DNA of 11,313 nt from an uncultured Dorea sp. GTDB taxonomy: Bacteria > Bacillota > Clostridia > Lachnospirales > Lachnospiraceae. The DNA is taken from assembly GCF_934294775.1 (NCBI RefSeq), contig NZ_CAKRAH010000075.1, forward strand, positions 1 through 11,313, read 5' to 3'. Made by a program: the position numbers and the translations under genes. Within the stretch, counting starts at the first letter, position 1; each line of letters begins with the position of its first letter. The notes under the pieces were generated by a model. That model was given only the letters and a program-made list of their open reading frames with translations. It was not told the origin of the DNA and searched no databases. This document shows, piece by piece, positions 7,328-11,313 of this stretch.

Positions 7328-7810
7328 ATGTCAAAACGTGAATTTTTAGATAAATTAAGAAAAGCACTGGAAAACGATCTGTCGGGATCAGTCGTGCAGG
7401 AGAATGTGAATTATTATAACACTTATATTAATGAAGAAGTGCAAAAAGGACGAAGTGAAAGAGAAGTTCTGGACGAACTTGGAGATCCATGGGCAATTGC
7501 AAAGAATATTGTGACATCAGAAGAGATAAAGGGCAATACACAGGAAACATACGAAAGCTATGAGCCAAGACGCCAGCAGCGCAGTCAGGAGTACGAGCAA
7601 GGCTATGGAGAAGAGTCTGGATATAGCGGAATCCACATTCTGGGGCTGGATACATGGTGGAAAAAATTATTGCTCATACTGGCAATTGTGGGAATTGTTA
7701 TATTGATTGTTGCAGTGATCGGAGGAATCATCAGTATTCTTGCACCGATTTTTATTCCGCTTCTGTGTGTATGTGTAGTAATAAAACTGATTACAAATTC
7801 CAGGCGGTGA
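7328..7810 (+). CDS. HAAS/DUF1700-type membrane protein
   Basis: This is a 160-residue protein. Residues 1-62 match the N-terminal helical domain (HAAS type) of DUF1700 proteins: MSKREFLDKL at the start, a middle part YYNTYINEE, and the typical ending LDELGDPWAIAKNI (48-61). A hydrophilic linker rich in Glu, Gln, Arg and Tyr (about 66-100) follows, then two close membrane helices (about 113-133 and 135-155) and a short basic tail. A longer reading from an ATG at 7253 is rejected because that start lies inside the glnN terminator; the ATG at 7328 has a perfect AGGAGGGG (7315-7322). Such proteins often sit beside a PadR-type regulator and are linked to envelope or signalling functions. No regulator or partner is next to it here, and its role is not known. 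Confidence 0.8.
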   Translation: MSKREFLDKLRKALENDLSGSVVQENVNYYNTYINEEVQKGRSEREVLDELGDPWAIAKNIVTSEEIKGNTQETYESYEPRRQQRSQEYEQGYGEESGYSGIHILGLDTWWKKLLLILAIVGIVILIVAVIGGIISILAPIFIPLLCVCVVIKLITNSRR

Positions 7811-7835
7811 GCGCAGAAGGAATGAGAATGTATTC

Positions 7836-7863
7836 TTGAATATAGAAGTTGAGATAATATAAT
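7836..7863 (+). promoter_or_regulatory. Promoter in the gap after the DUF1700 gene
   Basis: TTGAAT (7836-7841) and a perfect TATAAT (7858-7863) are separated by 16 bases. No gene with a ribosome binding site follows before the terminator ending at 8052, so its product may be non-coding. Confidence 0.5.
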
Positions 7864-7869
7864 AGAGAA

Positions 7870-8052
7870 ACATAAGAGAATCTTTCGTAATAACATATTT
7901 GGCAAGCTGGATTGATAAATCTGATGGACGAGTGTGTGATATATGAGGGGTTCTTTTTTTGAAGATGCTTTTTGTAAAAATATAGGAAAGAGATAGACTA
8001 CAGACTGTGTGTTGCAAAAATAAAAGACCGATGGGGGAGCCATCGGTCTTTT
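7870..8052 (+). ncRNA. Possible small non-coding RNA of about 180 bases
   Basis: This is the interval between the probable start site of the promoter above and the end of the hairpin terminator. Partial long-range pairing is visible, such as TATTTGGCAA near 7899 with TTGCAAAAATA near 8012, leaving a short internal loop. The size is similar to 6S RNA, but I do not recognise 6S or any other family, and the interval may simply be an untranslated tail. Support comes only from the promoter-terminator arrangement. Confidence 0.25.
8022..8052 (+). terminator. Strong hairpin terminator, possibly bidirectional
   Basis: AAAAGACCGATGG (8022-8034) and CCATCGGTCTTTT (8040-8052) form a perfect 13-bp stem with a 5-base loop (GGGAG). 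The A run on the left and T run on the right allow action on both strands. The T run has only four bases and lies within the stem, but the stem is very stable. Confidence 0.75.
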
Positions 8053-8081
8053 GAGGGGAGTATAAATAATTAATAAGGGGT

Positions 8082-8103
8082 TGTAGAAAGTGTCCTTTCT
8101 ACA
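8082..8103. repeat. 22-bp palindrome near a TATAAT
   Basis: TGTAGAAAG (8082-8090) and CTTTCTACA (8095-8103) are exact reverse complements around TGTC. No T run follows, so it is not an intrinsic terminator. A perfect TATAAT begins 8 bases later (8111-8116), where the palindrome would cover the -35 area, as an operator might. It could also be an RNA hairpin. Confidence 0.5.
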
Positions 8104-8173
8104 CCACAAGTATAATATAGTAGGGAATAAAAAGCAAGAAAAATATTAAAAAAATCTTAATATCTGCCCAAAT

Positions 8174-8202
8174 GTATAAAGAAAAAATGTACGGACATAC
8201 TA
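8174..8202 (+). promoter_or_regulatory. Sigma-G-like (forespore) promoter for the repeat protein
   Basis: GTATA (8174-8178) and CATACTA (8196-8202) are separated by 17 bases. They match the Bacillus sigma-G boxes as I recall them (-35 GHATR, -10 CATWHTA, spacer about 17-18). Initiation near 8209 would leave about 30 bases to the start codon with AGGAGG in between. No good sigma-A promoter is seen at this position. Confidence 0.4.
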
Positions 8203-8238
8203 ATTTTGTAACAAAAATGATTAGGAGGAATAGAAAAA

Positions 8239-8520
8239 ATGGCTAAAAATTACAATTCATCAGAAAACTGTCACAACACATCTAACAAGAACATGTCCGA
8301 CAAGAATGCATCCAGAAACACATCCAATAAGAATGCATATGGCAAGAACAGCATGGATAAGAATGCATATGGCAAGAACAGCACAGACAAGAATGCATAT
8401 GATAAAAATGCGTTTGGAAAGAACAGCACAGATAAGAATGCATATGATAAAAACGCATACGATAAAAATTCAACAGATAAAAATGCCTGCAATTATGGAA
8501 ATGAAAGCGATAATTACTAA
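8239..8520 (+). CDS. Small Lys/Asn-rich protein with DKNAY-type pentapeptide repeats
   Basis: I do not recognise this 93-residue protein. From residue 16 to 84 it is almost wholly built of five-residue units [D/G/N]KN[A/S][Y/T/F/M], for example DKNAY, GKNST and DKNAF: fourteen units, one of them one residue short (RNTS, 26-29). Asn makes up 23 of 93 residues and Lys 14; the net charge is slightly positive. There are two Cys, at 11 and 84, flanking the repeat, and no signal peptide or membrane segment. It is not the A(D/N)LXX pentapeptide-repeat family, as it lacks the central Leu/Phe. The gene is real in my view: TTAGGAGG (8222-8229) is placed well before the ATG, the frame stays open through a repeat that other frames read as noise, and a terminator follows. 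The DNA shows a 15-bp repeat with longer 30-bp copies. A spore role is suggested only by the promoter. Confidence 0.75.
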   Translation: MAKNYNSSENCHNTSNKNMSDKNASRNTSNKNAYGKNSMDKNAYGKNSTDKNAYDKNAFGKNSTDKNAYDKNAYDKNSTDKNACNYGNESDNY

Positions 8521-8568
8521 AAAGAAGGCTATGCAGGATCATGATCAATAGAATGTAAAAGATAAAAT

Positions 8569-8605
8569 GGGACGGGGTTTTGTTAAAAAATTCCCGTCTC
8601 TTTTT
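8569..8605 (+). terminator. Intrinsic terminator after the repeat protein
   Basis: GGGACGGG (8569-8576) pairs with CCCGTCTC (8593-8600) with one G-T pair. The loop can extend the stem by TTTT/AAAA pairing. Five T (8601-8605) follow. Confidence 0.88.
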
Positions 8606-8612
8606 AAATATA

Positions 8613-8642
8613 TTGACAAAGACTAATGCATATCAGTAAGAT
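8613..8642 (+). promoter_or_regulatory. Sigma-A promoter for the methyltransferase operon
   Basis: A perfect TTGACA (8613-8618) lies 18 bases before TAAGAT (8637-8642). It begins 8 bases after the previous terminator and about 40 bases ahead of the next start codon. GATAAT at 8640-8645 is a better -10 by sequence but is 21 bases away. Confidence 0.55.
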
Positions 8643-8683
8643 AATAAAGTAGGAATTAATACATAGCATATATGGAGAATTAA

Positions 8684-9844
8684 ATGAGAAAAATGGAATT
8701 AATCGCACCCTGTCATTTTGGACTGGAGGCAGTATTAAAAAGAGAAATTATAGATCTGGGATATGATATCTCGGAAGTGGAGGATGGAAGAGTTGGATTT
8801 TACGGTGATGCAGAAGCAATCTGCCGTGCCAATATTTTCCTGCGTACAGCGGAAAGAGTCCTTCTGAAAGTAGGAAGCTTTAAAGCAACGAGCTATGAAG
8901 AATTATTTGAAAATACAAAAGCGCTCGACTGGGAGAACTATATTCCGGAAAATGGAAAGTTCTGGGTTGCAAAAGCAGCTTCTGTAAAAAGTAAATTATT
9001 CAGTCCGTCGGATATTCAGTCGGTTATGAAAAAAGCAATGGTAAGAAGACTGCAGCAGAAATATCACGTAGAGTGGTTTTCAGAAGACGGGGCATCTTAT
9101 CCGGTAAGAGTATTCCTGAAAAAAGATGTAGTAACAGTAGGGATCGATACATCGGGAATATCGCTGCATAAGAGAGGATACCGCGAGGTGGCAGGAAAGG
9201 CACCGATTACAGAGACGCTTGCGGCAGCACTGATTATGCTGACACCATGGCATAAGGACAGGATCTTTGTAGATCCGTTCTGCGGAAGTGGTACATTTCC
9301 GATAGAGGCGGCTATGATCGCGGCCAATATCGCACCGGGAATGAACCGTTCATTTACAGCAGAAAGCTGGACGAATCTGATTCCGAAGAAGCTCTGGTAT
9401 GATACCATTAATGAAGCAAATGAACTGATCAACGATGATATCGTGACGGATATTCAGGGCTATGATGTAGATGGATCGGTCATCAAAGTAGCCAGACGTA
9501 ATGCAAGGGAAGCAGGAGTGGATCATCTGATACATTTTCAGGAGCGTGATGTAAAGGATTTAAGCCATCCAAAGAAATATGGCTTTATCATCACCAATCC
9601 ACCTTATGGTGAGCGTCTGGAGGATAAGAGGGATCTGCCGGCATTATATAAAGCATTTGGAGACAGCTTTAAGAAGCTTGATACATGGTCGGCATATATG
9701 ATTACTTCTTATGAGGATGCAGAGCGTTATTTTGGACGCAAAGCGGACCGCAACAGGAAGATTTATAATGGTATGCTGAAAACATATTTTTACCAGTTCT
9801 TAGGACCAAAGCCGCCAAAGGCAAGACGTCCGGAAGAGAAATAG
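8684..9844 (+). CDS. THUMP-domain class I SAM-dependent RNA methyltransferase (YpsC/RlmL type)
   Basis: This 386-residue cytosolic enzyme is predicted to methylate 23S rRNA guanine (N2) with S-adenosylmethionine. The N-terminal part (about 1-160) fits the ferredoxin-like and THUMP RNA-binding region, starting MELIAPCHFGLEAVLKRE. The methyltransferase domain follows, with SAM motif I VDPFCGSGTF (196-205) and catalytic motif IV TNPPYGE (304-310). The length equals Bacillus YpsC; it lacks the extra C-terminal RlmK domain of E. coli RlmKL. The start at 8684 follows GGAGA (8674-8678); a second Met three codons on is a minor alternative. It leads an operon with rdgB, 13 bp downstream. The family is secure; the exact target nucleotide is inferred from homologues. 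Confidence 0.92.
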   Translation: MRKMELIAPCHFGLEAVLKREIIDLGYDISEVEDGRVGFYGDAEAICRANIFLRTAERVLLKVGSFKATSYEELFENTKALDWENYIPENGKFWVAKAASVKSKLFSPSDIQSVMKKAMVRRLQQKYHVEWFSEDGASYPVRVFLKKDVVTVGIDTSGISLHKRGYREVAGKAPITETLAAALIMLTPWHKDRIFVDPFCGSGTFPIEAAMIAANIAPGMNRSFTAESWTNLIPKKLWYDTINEANELINDDIVTDIQGYDVDGSVIKVARRNAREAGVDHLIHFQERDVKDLSHPKKYGFIITNPPYGERLEDKRDLPALYKAFGDSFKKLDTWSAYMITSYEDAERYFGRKADRNRKIYNGMLKTYFYQFLGPKPPKARRPEEK

Positions 9845-9857
9845 GAGCAGAAAAACG

Positions 9858-10469
9858 ATGAAGAAAATAATATTTGCAACGGGAAATGAACATAAGATGT
9901 TAGAGATCAGAGCTATCTTGAGTGATCTTGGAGTAGAAATCTTATCACAGAAAGAAGCAGGGATTAAAGCGGATGTAGTGGAAGACGGATCGACATTCGA
10001 AGAAAATGCGATGATAAAGGCGACAGAGATCGCAAAGATCGCATGCCAGATGCCGGAATATAAAGACGCAGTTGTGCTGGCGGATGATTCGGGATTGGAG
10101 ATTGATTATCTTAATAAAGAACCGGGAATCTATTCATCCAGATATATGGGAGAAGATACTTCTTATGATATCAAGAATCAGGCACTTTTAGACCGCCTGG
10201 AAGGTGTGCCGGATGAAAAACGCACGGCAAGATTCGTATGTGCGATTGCAGCTGCAATGCCGGACGGATCCTGTGAGGTCGTAAGAGGAACCATGGAGGG
10301 AATTATCGGGCACGAGATTGCCGGGGAAAATGGATTTGGCTATGATCCGATATTTTTCCTGCCGGAATATGGCTGCACCAGTGCGGAACTTGCGCCGGAT
10401 AAGAAAAATGAATTAAGCCACAGAGGGGAAGGGCTTAAAAAGATACGTAAAATTCTGGAACAGAAATAA
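9858..10469 (+). CDS. rdgB: RdgB/HAM1 non-canonical purine NTP pyrophosphatase
   Basis: This 203-residue enzyme cleans the nucleotide pool by hydrolysing ITP, dITP and XTP to the monophosphate and pyrophosphate. Family motifs are all present: FATGNEHKMLEI (6-17), with the substrate-binding TGN and Lys13, STFEENA (45-51), the catalytic ADDSGLEID (75-83), GIYSSRYMGE (90-99), GFGYDPIFF (159-167) with purine-contacting residues, and ELSHRGEGLKK (185-195). Length is normal. The start has AGGAG (9843-9847), which overlaps the stop of the methyltransferase gene, so translation may be coupled. The next gene, a YfcE-type phosphodiesterase, also follows rdgB in Bacillus (ysnA-ysnB), a conserved pairing. 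Confidence 0.95.
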   Translation: MKKIIFATGNEHKMLEIRAILSDLGVEILSQKEAGIKADVVEDGSTFEENAMIKATEIAKIACQMPEYKDAVVLADDSGLEIDYLNKEPGIYSSRYMGEDTSYDIKNQALLDRLEGVPDEKRTARFVCAIAAAMPDGSCEVVRGTMEGIIGHEIAGENGFGYDPIFFLPEYGCTSAELAPDKKNELSHRGEGLKKIRKILEQK

Positions 10470-10491
10470 AGCATAAGATGAAGGTACAAGT

Positions 10492-10977
10492 ATGAAGATT
10501 TTGATCATTAGTGATACACATGGATCTCATAAGAACTTTGACCGGGTGATTGAAAAAGAACAGCCGCTTGATATGCTGATTCATCTTGGAGACGTAGAAG
10601 GGGATGAGGATTATATCCCGGCTGTTGCGGACTGTCCGGTACATATGGTGAGAGGAAATAATGACTTTTTCTCTGATCTTCCGGGAGAAGAAGAGTTTAT
10701 AGCAGGCGGTTACCATATCTTTACGACGCATGGGCATGGTTATTATGTCTCTATGGGTGAGGAACGATTAAAAAGAGAAGCAAGAGGCCGTGGAGCGGAT
10801 ATTGCGATGTATGGGCATACACACAAGCCGTTTTACGAAAAAGAAGAAGATCTGATCACATTGAATCCGGGCAGCCTCTGTTATCCGAGACAACCTGGGC
10901 GTAAGCCGAGTTATATGGTCATGAATATCAGTGAGGACAGAAAACTTGAGATTACGCAGAAGTATCTGGAAGGATAA
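10492..10977 (+). CDS. YfcE/YsnB-type metallophosphoesterase
   Basis: This 161-residue cytosolic phosphodiesterase belongs to the calcineurin-like superfamily, MJ0936/YfcE group. The dimetal-site residues are in order: Asp8 and His10 in SDTHGS, Asp34 in HLGDVEGD, Asn57 in RGNND, His80 in TTHGH, and His109 and His111 in GHTHKP. LNPGSLCYPR (124-133) is also typical of this family. Length is normal and no key residue is missing. The start follows GATGAAGG (10477-10484); the gap from rdgB is 22 bp, so both share a transcript. The natural substrate is unknown for most members. The position beside rdgB suggests a nucleotide-related role, but this is only context. Confidence 0.93.
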   Translation: MKILIISDTHGSHKNFDRVIEKEQPLDMLIHLGDVEGDEDYIPAVADCPVHMVRGNNDFFSDLPGEEEFIAGGYHIFTTHGHGYYVSMGEERLKREARGRGADIAMYGHTHKPFYEKEEDLITLNPGSLCYPRQPGRKPSYMVMNISEDRKLEITQKYLEG

Positions 10978-11023
10978 CGGACAGGGAAAGGTAAAAAACG
11001 TATAGAGGTACATGACAGAATAA

Positions 11024-11071
11024 AAAGAAGATTGGCCGGTGAGAGAAGGCGCCGGCTGATTGTCTTTGTTT
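11024..11071 (+). terminator. Long intrinsic terminator closing the methyltransferase-rdgB operon
   Basis: The arms 11024-11041 and 11050-11067 form an 18-position hairpin with one mismatch and several G-T pairs around a GGCCGG/CCGGCT core, with loop AGAGAAG. The 3' side is TTTGTTT. It separates the operon from the tRNA-Pro unit. Confidence 0.8.
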
Positions 11072-11161
11072 CATTGTATGGATAAGAGGATGCGAAAAAG
11101 CTTGAATTTTCGCTATAAAATAAACATTTGAAAAAAATATAAAAAAATGTGAAAAAAGTTG

Positions 11162-11190
11162 TTGACATTTATAAGACGCTCATATATAAT
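11162..11190 (+). promoter_or_regulatory. Consensus sigma-A promoter for tRNA-Pro
   Basis: Perfect TTGACA (11162-11167) and perfect TATAAT (11185-11190) are separated by exactly 17 bases. Initiation near 11197 gives a 5' leader of about 44 bases before the tRNA, to be removed by RNase P. Full consensus fits a stable-RNA gene, and more tRNAs may follow beyond the window. Confidence 0.93.
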
Positions 11191-11240
11191 ACATATTGTG
11201 TCACGGAGATGCAACAAAATGACACGGAAAAACATCACAT

Positions 11241-11313
11241 CGGGGTGTGGCTCAGCTTGGCTAGAGCGCCTGGTTTGGGACCAGGAGGTCGCAGGTTCGA
11301 ATCCTGTCACCCC
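11241..11313 (+). tRNA. tRNA-Pro (anticodon TGG), 3' end cut by window
   Basis: The acceptor CGGGGTG (11241-11247) pairs with CACCCC at the window end, so the last acceptor base, the discriminator and any CCA are missing. The anticodon stem CCTGG/CCAGG encloses loop TTTGGGA with anticodon TGG. The T arm GCAGG/CCTGT carries TTCGAAT. It reads CCN proline codons, mainly CCA and CCG. Confidence 0.95.

Larger units (their letters stand above)
7811..8238. other. 428-bp intergenic region with several signals, no convincing gene
   Basis: No reading frame here has both adequate length and a ribosome binding site. The region holds, in order, a sigma-A promoter (7836-7863), about 150 bases of unassigned sequence, a strong hairpin terminator (8022-8052), a 22-bp palindrome (8082-8103), a TATAAT (8111-8116) without a clear -35, an A/T-rich stretch, and a sigma-G-like promoter (8174-8202) for the repeat protein. 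Tiny frames such as an ATG at 7943 giving 17 residues lack a ribosome binding site. Confidence 0.6.

Noticed and set aside
7940..7965. T run at 7954-7960 as a terminator.
   Set aside because: The preceding G-rich stretch has no complementary arm nearby, so no stable stem forms.
7603..8109. Minus-strand frame of 168 codons across the gap after the DUF1700 gene.
   Set aside because: It covers the strong hairpin and the promoter, overlaps the real gene and resembles no family.
8239..8520. CRISPR array or classical pentapeptide-repeat protein.
   Set aside because: The repeats are contiguous 15-bp coding units without spacers, and the units lack the central Leu/Phe of the A(D/N)LXX family.
8306..8551. 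Plus-strand alternate frame (81 codons, Met/His/Arg-rich) and two minus-strand frames over the repeat gene.
   Set aside because: The 15-bp repeat keeps all frames open. Only the frame starting at 8239 has a ribosome binding site.
11113..11310. Minus-strand frame of 65 codons across the tRNA-Pro gene, starting MTGFEPATSW.
   Set aside because: This is the well-known false protein read from the antisense strand of tRNA-Pro genes. It also runs through the tRNA promoter.
1..11313. Prophage, insertion sequence or genomic island bounded by the two tRNA genes.
   Set aside because: No integrase, transposase or att-like duplication of the tRNA ends was seen, and most genes are housekeeping.

Overview
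The window looks like chromosome from a low-GC, spore-forming Clostridia species, most likely Lachnospiraceae (Dorea, Mediterraneibacter, Blautia or Ruminococcus torques type). The reasons are strong AGGAGG-like ribosome binding sites, sigma-A promoters of the TTGACA/TATAAT type, a type III glutamine synthetase, a class II aldolase, a clostridial desulfidase/ECF gene set, and one possible forespore sigma-G promoter. This placement rests on gene content and style, not on a database search. All convincing genes lie on the + strand.

Region 1 (1-110) is a tRNA-Glu(CTC) followed at once by a perfect-stem intrinsic terminator. Region 2 (about 199-3921) is a tight five-gene operon: a TudS/DUF523-related putative desulfidase, an ECF transporter substrate-binding (S) subunit, two ECF ATPases (EcfA1 and EcfA2 types) and the transmembrane coupling protein EcfT. 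Three of the four junctions overlap (two as ATGA, one by 14 bp), so the five products probably work together. The likely scheme is uptake of a small, probably sulfur-containing compound by the transporter and removal of sulfur by the Fe-S enzyme. I regard this as the most interesting functional unit in the window.

Region 3 (3910-7296) holds two central-metabolism genes, fba (class II fructose-bisphosphate aldolase) and glnN (glutamine synthetase III). The 191-bp gap between them is rich in signals: a promoter, a terminator directly behind it, and a perfect 11-bp inverted repeat with arms 30 bp apart. Region 4 (7253-8605) holds a lone HAAS/DUF1700-type membrane protein whose promoter lies inside the glnN terminator loop, then a 428-bp gap without a convincing gene that holds a possible small RNA, a strong terminator and a palindrome. 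After the gap comes a small protein built from Asp/Gly-Lys-Asn pentapeptide repeats, with a sigma-G-like promoter and its own terminator. I do not recognise this protein.

Region 5 (8613-11071) is a housekeeping operon: a THUMP-domain rRNA methyltransferase (YpsC/RlmL type), an RdgB/HAM1 inosine/xanthosine triphosphatase and a YfcE-type phosphodiesterase, closed by a long terminator. Region 6 is a consensus promoter driving a tRNA-Pro(TGG) that is cut by the end of the window.
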